DNA of 64,000 bases. Source: JAJFFW01 sp965263375. GTDB taxonomy: Bacteria > Pseudomonadota > Alphaproteobacteria > Caulobacterales > Parvularculaceae. The notes under the pieces were generated by a model. It had not been told where the DNA came from and searched no databases. It saw nothing but the letters and a program-made list of their open reading frames with translations. The stretch lies in assembly GCA_965263375.1 (NCBI GenBank), contig OZ253669.1:2790001-2854000 (forward strand). Reading direction: 5' to 3'. A program made the translations under genes and the position numbers. Position 1 is the stretch's first letter; every line of letters begins with the position of its first letter. This document shows positions 35,096 to 44,304 of this stretch, piece by piece.

Positions 35096-36895
35096 TTACG
35101 CAGATTTCGTCCGGCGTGCTGGGCTCTTTTCACCAGCTTTTGAACGCGCTTTTCTGGGCGCGCCTGAATTGTTTTTGGACGAAGCTCTCGAGCTGGTTGA
35201 CTTGCTTTTTTGCTGCTTGCCTTTCTGGGGTGTTGCGAGCAATTTTATCGCTGCGGCGCGCGCTTCATCGGTAATATCTGCGCCGGAAAGCATACGCGCA
35301 ATTTCCTCAACACGTCCGGGCCCATCAAGGGCGGATACATTTGTTTGCGTTTGAGAGTTGGTTTGATCTTTACTTACCCGCCAGTGCCAGTTTGCGCGTG
35401 CGGCCACTTGTGGGCTGTGGGTGACGACCAGAACTTGTGCATCCATCGCTAGTCGCGCAAGCCGCGCGCCAACCGCATCCGCCACAGCGCCGCCGACGCC
35501 AGCATCAACTTCATCAAAGATTATCACTGTACGGCTTTCTTTTGCCGCTAAAGCCGCCTTCATAGCAAGCACAAATCGCGAAAGCTCACCGCCTGAAGCA
35601 ATGGTTTTTAACGGCCCCGGGGGGGCGCCTGGGTTTGTCGCCACCATAAATTCAACAGTATCAAGACCCGCTGCACCCGCATCATTTACATCGGTCTTTA
35701 TTTCTGTAAAAAACCGCGCTTTATCAAGTTTTAGCGGAATGAGTTCTAAGGCGACAGCCTGGTCAAGCTTTTCCGCCGCCGCAGCACGAGCGCCGGAAAG
35801 TGACCGCGCGCCTTTTTCGTATGCCTTGCGCGCAGCCTTTGAAGCCTCAGTCAAAACGCTTAGATCCGCAGCCCCTTGGTCAATATCTTCTAGAGCGACT
35901 TGGGCGTTTTTTAAGGCTTCTGGCAGTCTTGCGACACTGATACCGTGTTTACGCGCAGCCGCCCGCAATGCAAAAAGTCGTTCTTCAGTTTTCTCCAACT
36001 CTTCTGCGTTAAAGTCCAATGCGTTCGCAGCGTCCTCAACAGCGCTGCGGGCTTCCATTATTTCGCTTAAAGCAGAATCAAGACGCTCAGCCGCATGCGT
36101 TAAAAATGTCTGCTCACCATCAAACGCCTCACTAGCGTGCGCGAGCCGGCGCGCCGAGGCGGCAAGGGCGCCTTCCATTCCGTCTTCAGATAACGCACGC
36201 ACGGCCACATCCAAATCTTCGCGTGCTTTTTCAGCCGCCATTAAATCAGAACGGCGCGCGGCGAGCTCATCTTCTTCACCTTCTTGTGGATCAAGTCGTT
36301 CTAACTCGTTAACAACGTGGCGTAAATAATCCGCCTCCGCCGCATTCTTCTCTAGCGCCGCCTGACGCTCTTCCAAAGCCGTTTGCGCATCACACCATTC
36401 TCGCCACAGGCCGCCAAGAGCACGAACATCACCTTCCAACCCACCAAATGCATCCAACATCTTGCGGTGGGTTGCGGAGGATAAAAACCCTTGGCCATCA
36501 TGTTGGCCATGAACCTCTAAGAGAGATCCGCCAATTTTTCGCAGCAAAGTAACACTTACGGGACAGTCATTGATAAAAGCGCGGGTTTTTCCGTTTTCAA
36601 GCTGTAAGCGCTTTAGGATGATTTGGTCATCTTCCGCATCGATGCCGTTCTCAGTCAAAAGCGACCAAGCCTCATGATCTGCGCTTGGCTCAAAGACAGC
36701 CGAGACCACCCCTTGCTTCGCCCCTTGACGCACCGCGCCGCGCGCGGCTCTTGCGCCGCCGGCCAGCCCTAATGCGTCAAGCAAGATCGACTTGCCTGCG
36801 CCAGTCTCACCCGTCAACGCGGTTAAGCCTTGCGCAAGCGGCAAAGAAGCCTGGCGTACGAGCACAAAGTCCTGGATATGGATCGCTGTCAACAT
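35096..36895 (-). CDS. recN: DNA repair protein RecN
   Basis: RecN is an SMC-like ATPase recruited to double-strand breaks. I start at 36895 (MLTAIHIQDFVLV), giving 599 residues; the further upstream frame is unlikely. Walker A is TGETGAGKSI (residues 29-37), the signature is ASGGELSRFVLAMKAAL and Walker B is TVIIFDEVDAGVGG. The central part is a coiled coil. The last 45 or so residues are a Lys/Ser/Arg-rich, unstructured tail not needed for the fold and not usual in the family. It follows bamD by a 167-base gap. Confidence 0.95.
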   Translation of the reverse strand: MLTAIHIQDFVLVRQASLPLAQGLTALTGETGAGKSILLDALGLAGGARAARGAVRQGAKQGVVSAVFEPSADHEAWSLLTENGIDAEDDQIILKRLQLENGKTRAFINDCPVSVTLLRKIGGSLLEVHGQHDGQGFLSSATHRKMLDAFGGLEGDVRALGGLWREWCDAQTALEERQAALEKNAAEADYLRHVVNELERLDPQEGEEDELAARRSDLMAAEKAREDLDVAVRALSEDGMEGALAASARRLAHASEAFDGEQTFLTHAAERLDSALSEIMEARSAVEDAANALDFNAEELEKTEERLFALRAAARKHGISVARLPEALKNAQVALEDIDQGAADLSVLTEASKAARKAYEKGARSLSGARAAAAEKLDQAVALELIPLKLDKARFFTEIKTDVNDAGAAGLDTVEFMVATNPGAPPGPLKTIASGGELSRFVLAMKAALAAKESRTVIIFDEVDAGVGGAVADAVGARLARLAMDAQVLVVTHSPQVAARANWHWRVSKDQTNSQTQTNVSALDGPGRVEEIARMLSGADITDEARAAAIKLLATPQKGKQQKSKSTSSRASSKNNSGAPRKARSKAGEKSPARRTKSA

Positions 36896-37062
36896 GGGTG
36901 CTTCTAAAATATCGGCGCGGCGGCATTTATCAGGCCGCACATTCGAATCGGTGTTCGAGATAAATTTTACTCTATTGTAGAATATTTTGCATGGGCGTCG
37001 CCAAAGCTATCGCGCCACGCGAGGCCCTAAAGCTTACCATTCGCCTTAACAAACCGAAGTGA

Positions 37063-37983
37063 TTATAACGCCGAGCTTTCATCACCTTCAGCTTGCGCCT
37101 CAGGTGGTGCGATAATGCCGCCTTGGTCAGCCGGATCAACCGCTTTGCTGGCTGACTTAGTGGGGCGCGGCAATACCTTTTGCGAAGCGTCGATCGCCGC
37201 CCATTTTTCCACTAAGCCATTACTTTTCAACAGCTTATAGGTATCGCCATACCAATCACTGCCTGGATAATTAAAGGCTAATACGGCCGCGGCGGCCCGT
37301 GCTTCTGTCTCAATACCAACTTGCAGGTAAGCTTCCACCAACCGGTGCAGCGCTTCAGGCGTGTGCGCTGTGCGCTGATAATTATTGATCACATATTTAA
37401 ATCGATTAATGGCGGCAATATGCTTATTGGCCTTCATATAAAAGCGGCCAACATACATTTCTTTACCGGCTAAGTGATCTTGGGTCAGGTCAAGCTTTAA
37501 CCGTGAATCACGCGCATACTCCGTTTGCGGATAGCGGCGAATGACATCATTGAGGGCGTTAACCGCATTTTTCGTGAAATCTTGGTCGCGGCCAACATCT
37601 CTGATGCGCTCATAATATGCCATCGCCTTCAGATATAAGGCATAAGGCACATCTTTATTGCCTGGGTGAAGTGCAATAAATTGATCAACGGCAGTCACGG
37701 TTTCGTCATAATCGTTAGACTGATAATATGAAAACGCCTTCATTAACATCGCGCGGCGCGCCCAGGCGGAATAAGGGTGTTGGCGTTCAACCTCTTCAAA
37801 TAGGGCGACCGCCTCGTCGTAACGTCGTTTTTTTATGTAATCCGTTGCGTTGCTATAGAGCACCTCAACCGGCCGCTCGACATAAGCGAATTTCTCTTTT
37901 TTCTTATTAGAAGAACACGCCGCCAAAACGGCCAAAGCCGCCAGGGCAAGAAGCTTGACGGTGGGAAAAAGCTTAAAACGCAT
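37063..37983 (-). CDS. bamD: Outer membrane assembly lipoprotein BamD
   Basis: BamD is the essential partner of BamA in inserting outer-membrane beta-barrels. The 306-residue lipoprotein has a lipobox LAAC (Cys23) and five tetratricopeptide-type repeats, seen in DEAVALFEEVERQHPYSAWA, KAFSYYQSNDYDETVTAVDQFI and AMAYYERIRDVGRDQ. A Pro/Glu-rich C-terminal tail follows. The 208 bases upstream hold a promoter with a CtrA-type box, which separates bamD from lpxC as a transcription unit. Confidence 0.95.
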   Translation of the reverse strand: MRFKLFPTVKLLALAALAVLAACSSNKKKEKFAYVERPVEVLYSNATDYIKKRRYDEAVALFEEVERQHPYSAWARRAMLMKAFSYYQSNDYDETVTAVDQFIALHPGNKDVPYALYLKAMAYYERIRDVGRDQDFTKNAVNALNDVIRRYPQTEYARDSRLKLDLTQDHLAGKEMYVGRFYMKANKHIAAINRFKYVINNYQRTAHTPEALHRLVEAYLQVGIETEARAAAAVLAFNYPGSDWYGDTYKLLKSNGLVEKWAAIDASQKVLPRPTKSASKAVDPADQGGIIAPPEAQAEGDESSAL

Positions 37984-38064
37984 AAAAAATCTTTGCTCGA
38001 TTTAACTCGCGGCTAACGCCAAACCTGCCTTTATCGGTCTTACGCTCAACCTCATCACAATACA

Positions 38065-38104
38065 GCTATAATGGCCAAATATGACATGGTTAAGGCGTTC
38101 GTAA
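38065..38104 (-). promoter_or_regulatory. Candidate CtrA-activated promoter of bamD
   Basis: Read leftwards: TTAC at 38104-38101, seven bases, then TTAACCAT at 38093-38086. This is the CtrA consensus TTAA-N7-TTAACCAT with one mismatch in the first half. TTAACC also serves as the -35; after exactly 17 bases comes TATAGC at 38070-38065 as the -10, about 80 bases before the start codon. This geometry is that of CtrA-activated promoters in Caulobacter. Binding itself is inferred. Confidence 0.6.
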
Positions 38105-38191
38105 CCTAGCGCCCGCCGCCCGTTAGGTCAAACTAGACATTGCCCGCGCCTGCAGGAAACTACCGCGAAAACACGCAATAAATGAGGATAC

Positions 38192-39094
38192 TCAAGCTGT
38201 CGCTTGCATAACCTTAGGCGCAGCCACCAACTTTTGCGCGCACATTTCGGCCAATAGCTTCGCCATTTTCGTATTAAGGTCGTGCCCGGGCTTATAAGCC
38301 GTAATCCGTCCGAAAACGAGACCGCCAACTAAAAACAAATCACCGATCAGATCCAAAGCCTTGTGTAGAACAAACTCGCTTGGATCACGCAGCCCTTCTT
38401 CGTTGATAACCCTATCAGCGCCAACGACAACAGCGTTTTCGAGCGAACCGCCTAAACAAAACCCTGCAGCGCGCAGCGGCTCTATATCGTCTAGTCGGCA
38501 AAAGGTCCTTGCTGGCGCTAAGCGCTCAAGCAATGCGATTTCATCTTGTAAATCAAGAGTTTCAGCCTGCCGGCCAATGGCCTTATCCGGAAAATCGATA
38601 ATGATATCGATAAGGCGTTCATCACCAGGCTCAATACGAATAACACGCTCTTCATCACGCACTTCAAGGGGAGCGTCCAGCGAAATAATGGGAAGCGCCG
38701 CTTTTTGGTCAGCCACCCCAACCTGGCTAATCGCAGCAGCGAATGGCGCCGCGCTGCCATCCATGATCGGAAGTTCAGCACTTGTAATGACAACATGGGC
38801 GTTTGATACGCCGCAAATCGCAAAAGCCGCAAGCAAATGCTCAATTGTATGAACGCTTACACCGTCGTCATTACAGATTGATGTGCCAAAAGAACATTCT
38901 GAAACAAGGGGCGCTTGCGCGGGAACGATATGATCAACCGCCGCCGCTTTTAAATCTAAACGCTCAAAACGAATTCCGCTGCCTACGGCCCCCGGATAGA
39001 CAGTCATACAAACTGGTTTACCAGAATGCACCCCCACACCATCGAATTCGATTTTACTGGCTACTGTGGCCTGACGGCCGTGACGCATAAACAT
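38192..39094 (-). CDS. lpxC: UDP-3-O-acyl-N-acetylglucosamine deacetylase
   Basis: LpxC carries out the committed step of lipid A synthesis. The 300-residue zinc enzyme has the first His ligand in VHTIEHLLAA (His86), the second His and the Asp ligand in LHKALDLIGDLFL, and GVGVHSGKPV near the N-terminus. GGGGGG precedes the ATG at 39094; a second ATG two codons later is possible. It follows ftsZ after a 200-base gap that should hold its own promoter; I see no clear -35/-10 pair there. Confidence 0.97.
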   Translation of the reverse strand: MFMRHGRQATVASKIEFDGVGVHSGKPVCMTVYPGAVGSGIRFERLDLKAAAVDHIVPAQAPLVSECSFGTSICNDDGVSVHTIEHLLAAFAICGVSNAHVVITSAELPIMDGSAAPFAAAISQVGVADQKAALPIISLDAPLEVRDEERVIRIEPGDERLIDIIIDFPDKAIGRQAETLDLQDEIALLERLAPARTFCRLDDIEPLRAAGFCLGGSLENAVVVGADRVINEEGLRDPSEFVLHKALDLIGDLFLVGGLVFGRITAYKPGHDLNTKMAKLLAEMCAQKLVAAPKVMQATA

Positions 39095-39294
39095 AAAGGA
39101 CCCCCCTTTGAGGTGAGGCTAGCCGAGAAACAATACAACAACAAGTACACCCCTAAGAGTGTAGCCTTAGTTGCCAAACGCCTTCAGGCAAATAAAGCTT
39201 TGTTGCAAATTGTTTTACGGGAGAGCCGCCACGTCGCCACACAGACAGCCCTAACAATGTCCCAATGCTTAGATCAACGAGAAAAACGCTTGGT

Positions 39295-40854
39295 TTAGCC
39301 CATTTTCTTTTTTCGCAAGAAGGACGGAATCTCTAGTTCGGCGTCCTCTTCATCGCCGTCGAACAAATCGTCGCGGATAACCGGCGCTGGTTTTGCCGCC
39401 TCCGGAGCACGCACAGGCGGCTCACTATGTTTGGCTGTATTATTTGCGCCAATTGATTTGAGCATATCCACCGCGGCGCCAAGAGAGTTTTTGCCAATCG
39501 CGCCCGCGCCTCGGAAAGGATTACGGGGTGTTTGGGCGCTTGAACCAGCAGTCGGAAGCGTTTGCGGCACAGAACCTTGCGCGCGCGGCGCAGCCGTATT
39601 GCCTTCCCCTTCTGTTAACATGCGCTTAATCCGCTCGTGAACATCCGCCACTGGGTTAGCAGCGACCGGCTGCTCAAGCGGCGCGGGAGCAGCCTGCGCT
39701 TCTTGTGCTGGCGCTCGTTGTTGCGTGGGAACACCCATTTGATACGAACCGCCCGTCTGAGGCGTCGCGCTTAATGTTGGTTGGGGAAAGGCGCCGCCAG
39801 CAGCCGCTGCAACCGGCTGCGCGTCTTCACGCCAAGGTTTTGCGGCGGGCGCCGCCGTTTTAACTTCTGGCGGACGCATCTCTTTGTCTTTCGCATCAAT
39901 ACCCGTCGCCACAACAGAAACGCGAACCTTGCCTTCAAGGTCCTGGTTGAAAGTGGAGCCGACAATAATATTGGCGTCCGGATCAACTTCATCACGAATT
40001 CGGTTCGCCGCCTCATCGACTTCAAACAAAGTCATATCCATCGAACCAGTGATATTGATAAGAACGCCGCGTGCGCCCTTCATTGAGACTTCATCCAATA
40101 GTGGGTTGGAGATAGCAGCTTCGGCAGCTTCAATCGCGCGCCGCTCGCCAGATGCTTCGCCTGTGCCCATCATGGCTTTGCCCATTTCACTCATCACGGT
40201 GCGCACATCATTAAAGTCCAGGTTGATAAGCCCTGGCATGACCATCAAATCTGTGATGCCGCGCACGCCGGAGTGAAGCACTTGGTCAGCAAGCGCAAAA
40301 GCCTCGTGGAAAGTTGTGCGTTCATTTGCAATCGAGAACAAATTTTGGTTCGGAATAATAAGGAGCGTATCAACATGCTGCTGCAGCTCTTCAATGCCCG
40401 CCATCGCAATTTTCATCCGCCGCGCGCCCTCAAAGTGGAAGGGCTTTGTCACGACGCCAACGGTGAGAATGTCTTTTTCTTTCGCCGCCTTTGCGATTAC
40501 TGGCGCCGCGCCCGTACCGGTGCCGCCGCCCATGCCCGCGGTCACAAAGACCATGTGGCTATTGCCCACATGCTCCATAATCTCTTCTAAAGATTCCTCA
40601 GCCGCGGCACGCCCAACATCCGGAATAGAGCCTGCGCCAAGCCCTTGGGTCGTCGCAGCGCCAAGCTGAATGCGTCGGTCCGCCTTGGCCAAGCCCAACG
40701 CTTGAGCATCAGTATTGGCGACAATGAATTCCACACCCTCAAGCGCGCTTTCGATCATATTGTTGACCGCGTTCCCGCCAGCGCCACCAACGCCGATCAC
40801 TGAAATGCGTGGTTTTAGCTCTGTCATCTCAGGCACGCTCAAATTTAAAGGCAT
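39295..40854 (-). CDS. ftsZ: Cell division protein FtsZ
   Basis: FtsZ is the tubulin-like GTPase that forms the division ring. The 519-residue protein has the GTP-binding GGGTGTGA at residues 109-116, the T7 loop NLDFNDVRTVMSEMG and, after a long disordered linker rich in Ala, Pro and Gln (about 330-490), the C-terminal peptide LEIPSFLRKKKMG that binds FtsA and other partners. Linkers of this length are normal in Alphaproteobacteria. A separate promoter with CtrA- and CcrM-type sites lies in the 121-base gap before it. Confidence 0.98.
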   Translation of the reverse strand: MPLNLSVPEMTELKPRISVIGVGGAGGNAVNNMIESALEGVEFIVANTDAQALGLAKADRRIQLGAATTQGLGAGSIPDVGRAAAEESLEEIMEHVGNSHMVFVTAGMGGGTGTGAAPVIAKAAKEKDILTVGVVTKPFHFEGARRMKIAMAGIEELQQHVDTLLIIPNQNLFSIANERTTFHEAFALADQVLHSGVRGITDLMVMPGLINLDFNDVRTVMSEMGKAMMGTGEASGERRAIEAAEAAISNPLLDEVSMKGARGVLINITGSMDMTLFEVDEAANRIRDEVDPDANIIVGSTFNQDLEGKVRVSVVATGIDAKDKEMRPPEVKTAAPAAKPWREDAQPVAAAAGGAFPQPTLSATPQTGGSYQMGVPTQQRAPAQEAQAAPAPLEQPVAANPVADVHERIKRMLTEGEGNTAAPRAQGSVPQTLPTAGSSAQTPRNPFRGAGAIGKNSLGAAVDMLKSIGANNTAKHSEPPVRAPEAAKPAPVIRDDLFDGDEEDAELEIPSFLRKKKMG

Positions 40855-40920
40855 GGCTTACTCCGTTTATCGCCTATCGCCGGTTGGGCGAGAACCGGCT
40901 ATGTCCGCTGTCAGATGTAT

Positions 40921-40957
40921 ATTAAAGATTCGTTCAGAACCCTTACCAAAAGGTTAA
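40921..40957 (-). promoter_or_regulatory. ftsZ promoter with CtrA-like box and GANTC site
   Basis: Leftward TTGGTA (40949-40944), a 17-base spacer and TTTAAT (40926-40921) form a promoter about 65 bases before ftsZ. A CtrA-like box, TTAA-CCTTTTG-GTAA (40957-40943), overlaps the -35 with one mismatch to TTAA-N7-TTAA. A GANTC site (40927-40931) abuts the -10. The arrangement suggests repression by CtrA and modulation by CcrM methylation, as reported for Caulobacter ftsZ. Confidence 0.65.
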
Positions 40958-40975
40958 CGCCCACCCTGATTGAAA

Positions 40976-42343
40976 CTAAAAATTTACTTTAAGCCAGCTT
41001 GCAACACCGCCGAGGAGACCATGCCCCCCGCCCGCGCTTCCAAAACCGCTTGAAGGTCCATTTTGGTTTTGTATCTGGTAAACATCATCATCAAAATCCC
41101 AAAGCCCTCCGATGAGAGCTGCAAAATGCGGCATACTCGCCACATCCGGCGCGCCGCTTACTGGCATGGGCCGTCCCAACCTTACCGCGACGCCCAATAT
41201 GCTTTCAGCTGTTTCGCGCGCGCCTGCAAGCAAACTTCCGCCGCCTGTTAAAACCGCGCGGCGCAAACCCGCCGCGCCGCGCGTCCGCTTTGCAAGGGTT
41301 TTAACGGCGTCCTCCATGGTTAGGGTCAACATCTCTTCAAACCGGGGCGCAATAACAGCACTAAGCTCAGCCCTAGTGACTTGTATAAAGTCTGATTGAT
41401 TTGGCATTTGCGGAATATTGATAATCTGATGATCATCGCCGCCGCCAATTAAAGAAGACCCATGCAAGGCCTTGATACGTTCCGCAAAAGAAATGGAGCA
41501 TCCAAAAATTTGTGCGATGTCACGGGTGATATGTTCCCCGCCCACCGGCGCCGCCCCGCATGCGACTAGGGCGCCGTCTTCAAACACAGCGTAATCGCAA
41601 GTGCGCGCGCCAATATCGATGATCAGGGCGCCTAGTTCCTTTTCATCTTCAATTAACACAGCTTCAGCCGCCGCCATTGGCGATGCGTAAAAGCGCTCCA
41701 CCTCTAAATCACAACGCGCAAGAAGACTCTTTAAATTAGCGTCAAACCCACCGCGGATCCCAAGGCCCAACATTTCTAAAGTCAAAGCGCCGCCAATCAG
41801 TCCGGATGGGTCAGCGCCCACGCCCTCTCCGTCCACGCCATAACTAATCGGAAGAGCATGAATAGCTTCCGCCCCTTCTTTAGAAGCAATAACGCTGCCC
41901 TGTTTTAGGCAGTCTATCATATCTTCGCGTGTTACAGCGCCGCCAGCCAAATCTAGATCAACGCCAATCCGCCTTGAGAGCAAATGTCGACCGCTGACGC
42001 TCACACGCACTTTTTCAATGCGCTCTCCCGCCATGCGCTCAGCCGCCTCAACAGCTGTGCGAATAGCGCCCTCACTCGTCGATAAGACATGTTTGCGTGA
42101 TTGTTGGGGCGGCGCGCCGCATTGGCCGACACCGATAACTTCCACATCACGCATTTCAGAGCCGGGTGAACGAACCGCGATAACACAGGACGTCTTCGCC
42201 GCGCCAATATCAATTGCCCCAATCAACCCCTGATTTTGTAGCCGTCTTCCGCGCGAGCTGCGTGTTGACGATTTGCGCCCCTGAAACCGCTCATCATATA
42301 AGCGAGAATTTTTTTTCGTCTGGGATGCCGTTGCCGTCGCCAA
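40976..42343 (-). CDS. ftsA: Cell division protein FtsA
   Basis: FtsA is the actin-like ATPase that anchors FtsZ to the membrane. The 455-residue protein has the phosphate loop IGAIDIGAAKTSCVIA after a basic N-terminal tail, the IDIGARTCDYAVF element, and VLTGGGSLLAGARE as the adenosine motif. The C-terminus LLGGVASWLKVNF is the membrane-binding amphipathic helix. There is no in-frame ATG near the start; the TTG at 42343 with AAGGA nine bases upstream is the likely start codon. Confidence 0.94.
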   Translation of the reverse strand: MATATASQTKKNSRLYDERFQGRKSSTRSSRGRRLQNQGLIGAIDIGAAKTSCVIAVRSPGSEMRDVEVIGVGQCGAPPQQSRKHVLSTSEGAIRTAVEAAERMAGERIEKVRVSVSGRHLLSRRIGVDLDLAGGAVTREDMIDCLKQGSVIASKEGAEAIHALPISYGVDGEGVGADPSGLIGGALTLEMLGLGIRGGFDANLKSLLARCDLEVERFYASPMAAAEAVLIEDEKELGALIIDIGARTCDYAVFEDGALVACGAAPVGGEHITRDIAQIFGCSISFAERIKALHGSSLIGGGDDHQIINIPQMPNQSDFIQVTRAELSAVIAPRFEEMLTLTMEDAVKTLAKRTRGAAGLRRAVLTGGGSLLAGARETAESILGVAVRLGRPMPVSGAPDVASMPHFAALIGGLWDFDDDVYQIQNQNGPSSGFGSAGGGHGLLGGVASWLKVNF

Positions 42344-42469
42344 GGGCGTTGTTCCTTATCTTTTGTAACCCAACCGCTTTGTTGCGAACCGTCATAACGC
42401 CGCAAAATGTTATGAGCGCTCAAAAAAACAAGCAAAGCTATCAAATATGAACGCTATGCTGGCGCCCCT

Positions 42470-43390
42470 TTATGCTGGTGCGTTGGGCGCAAGCTGGCCC
42501 GCTGCTCCTTTACGCGGGCGAACAATCACCCTTTCGCGGTCCCGAAGATCGATATATTCGAGATCCTGGTCAAGCGTTCCGTGCGCCGCCTGAATAATTG
42601 CTAATGCTTCAAGGGCGTCTTCCAGCCCTTCTTCGGGAAGCTTTACATCTAGTTTATTGCGCAGTCGCAAATTCCAACGCCGTTCGCCGACCCGCACCAA
42701 GGCTGCGACTTTCTCTTCTATTTCCTCATGACCCGCTAAGGCCTTAAGGACATTAGAAGCCGCCTGCGGCGCCCCGGCGCCGACAATTAGGGGCAATGAA
42801 GAATATTCATAGGCGCCGACCTGGCGGATAATCACCCCATTATCATCAATCAGATGCAAATTACCGGTCAATTGCCAAACGGCTGCCGGCACACGCTCGC
42901 GGATTGAAACGTGCACCGTATCCGGATAAAGCCGCATAACAGCGGCTGAGCGCACCCAGCCAAGCCCCTCAACCCGGGCACGCGCGGCGTCAAGATCAAA
43001 GTGCAGCAACGATGAACCGATGACGGGGCCAACCGCAGCTTCAATATCCTCCATCGCCGTATCCCGGCGCCCTTTTAGGGTCAATCGCTCGATATCAAGA
43101 CCCGCGGAAACCAACGTTCCCCGAAAGGCGCGATCAACCCGCTCCGTTAACAGGCCAACATAACCGCCCGCCCAAAACGCAGCGATAAATCCAACCAGTA
43201 AAATCCCCGCCCCAGCAGCGCCCGCAATCGATAATTGCCGCGCCTGTCCAACGAAATCAAAGCCAAAAAAACCACCATCGCTCGCAGATTTATTCGGCGC
43301 TTTACGCGTTTGTCGTTTCGCCGGCTTTTTTTTTGCGGCGGCTTTCGCCTTCTTGCCGCTGGCGGCTTTTGCGCCCTTTACCTTTGGCAT
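42470..43390 (-). CDS. ftsQ: Cell division protein FtsQ
   Basis: FtsQ is a bitopic divisome protein that links early and late division proteins. The 306-residue form starts at 43390, where GGAGG lies seven bases upstream inside the end of ddl; the two genes overlap by 13 bases. A very Lys/Ala-rich cytosolic tail (about 40 residues) precedes one membrane helix (GAAGAGILLVGFIAAFWAGG), then the periplasmic POTRA domain (LSAGLDIERLTLKG onwards) and the beta domain. A 126-base gap follows before ftsA. Confidence 0.93.
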   Translation of the reverse strand: MPKVKGAKAASGKKAKAAAKKKPAKRQTRKAPNKSASDGGFFGFDFVGQARQLSIAGAAGAGILLVGFIAAFWAGGYVGLLTERVDRAFRGTLVSAGLDIERLTLKGRRDTAMEDIEAAVGPVIGSSLLHFDLDAARARVEGLGWVRSAAVMRLYPDTVHVSIRERVPAAVWQLTGNLHLIDDNGVIIRQVGAYEYSSLPLIVGAGAPQAASNVLKALAGHEEIEEKVAALVRVGERRWNLRLRNKLDVKLPEEGLEDALEALAIIQAAHGTLDQDLEYIDLRDRERVIVRPRKGAAGQLAPNAPA

Positions 43391-44304
43391 GAGGCGTCCT
43401 CCACCATCCATGCGCAAAATTCGGGGAATGTAATTCCTAGGTGCGCGGCTTGTTCAGGGGAAAGAGAAGTTGGCGTCAGGCCAGGCTGAGTGTTCACTTC
43501 AAGGCAATAAAGCGTCTCACCCGACGCTTCTTCGTGATAACGAAAATCAGCCCGGGTCACACCGCGACAGCCAAGAGCCTGATGTGCTTTTAAGGCGAGC
43601 GCTTCTGCGCGCGCCGCAACATCCGCGGGGATCGGCGCTGGCAGAATATGGCGCGAACCACCTTCAGCGTATTTCGCTTCGTAATCATAAAACTCCGTCG
43701 CCGCCACAATTTCGGTTACGCCAAGGGTCCGTTCCCCCATTACGGTGACGGTCAATTCGCGGCCGGGAATAAACTGCTCAACCAATACGGTCTCGCCAAG
43801 ATCCCAGCTATCGCCGCGCAGAGCCTCAGCGCCTTTATTCTCGCCCTCACGGAAGATAAAAACCCCGACGGACGAGCCCTGGTTATTCGGCTTGACCACA
43901 TAGGGCCTGACAAGGGCGTCGCCGCGCGCCGCTTCTTCACGGGGAATAATCTTGCCCATTGGCGCGGGGACGCCAGCCAATTCCATAACCGCTTTGGCTT
44001 TTTGCTTATCCATCGCGAGTGAAGACGCAAGGACGCCAGAATGGGTGTAAGCAAGCCCCATAACTTCCAGCATCCCCTGAACGCAGCCATCTTCACCCCA
44101 TTGGCCGTGCAACGCGTTAAAAACAACATCCGGCGCCGTTTCAGCCAAGACCGCAGCAATGTTTTTATCGACATCGATCTCAATCGCGTCATAGCCGGCG
44201 TCTCGTAGAGCCGCGGCCGCCGCCGCGCCAGAGACAAGGGAAACTTCCCGCTCCGGCGACCAACCGCCTTTTAAGACTGCAACGCGCTTGCCTTTATTCG
44301 CCAT
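43378..44304 (-). CDS. ddl: D-alanine--D-alanine ligase
   Basis: This ATP-grasp enzyme makes the D-Ala-D-Ala end of the peptidoglycan precursor. The 308-residue protein has KGGWSPEREVSL at the N-terminus, NALHGQWGEDGCVQGMLE, the ATP-grasp VVKPNNQGSSVGVF and the metal-binding YCLEVNTQPGLTPTSL. The start overlaps the murB stop (TAATG), and ftsQ starts inside its end. Sitting between murB and ftsQ is the classic order. Confidence 0.96.
   Translation of the reverse strand: MANKGKRVAVLKGGWSPEREVSLVSGAAAAAALRDAGYDAIEIDVDKNIAAVLAETAPDVVFNALHGQWGEDGCVQGMLEVMGLAYTHSGVLASSLAMDKQKAKAVMELAGVPAPMGKIIPREEAARGDALVRPYVVKPNNQGSSVGVFIFREGENKGAEALRGDSWDLGETVLVEQFIPGRELTVTVMGERTLGVTEIVAATEFYDYEAKYAEGGSRHILPAPIPADVAARAEALALKAHQALGCRGVTRADFRYHEEASGETLYCLEVNTQPGLTPTSLSPEQAAHLGITFPEFCAWMVEDASCQR

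Noticed and set aside
35421..36329. 302-codon open frame on the + strand
   Set aside because: Antisense to recN, Ser/Ala-rich composition typical of a shadow frame and no ribosome site; recN has all family motifs.
36941..36990. TTCGAATC-like sequence resembling a tRNA T-loop
   Set aside because: No acceptor, D-arm or anticodon stem can be built around it. It is recN upstream DNA.
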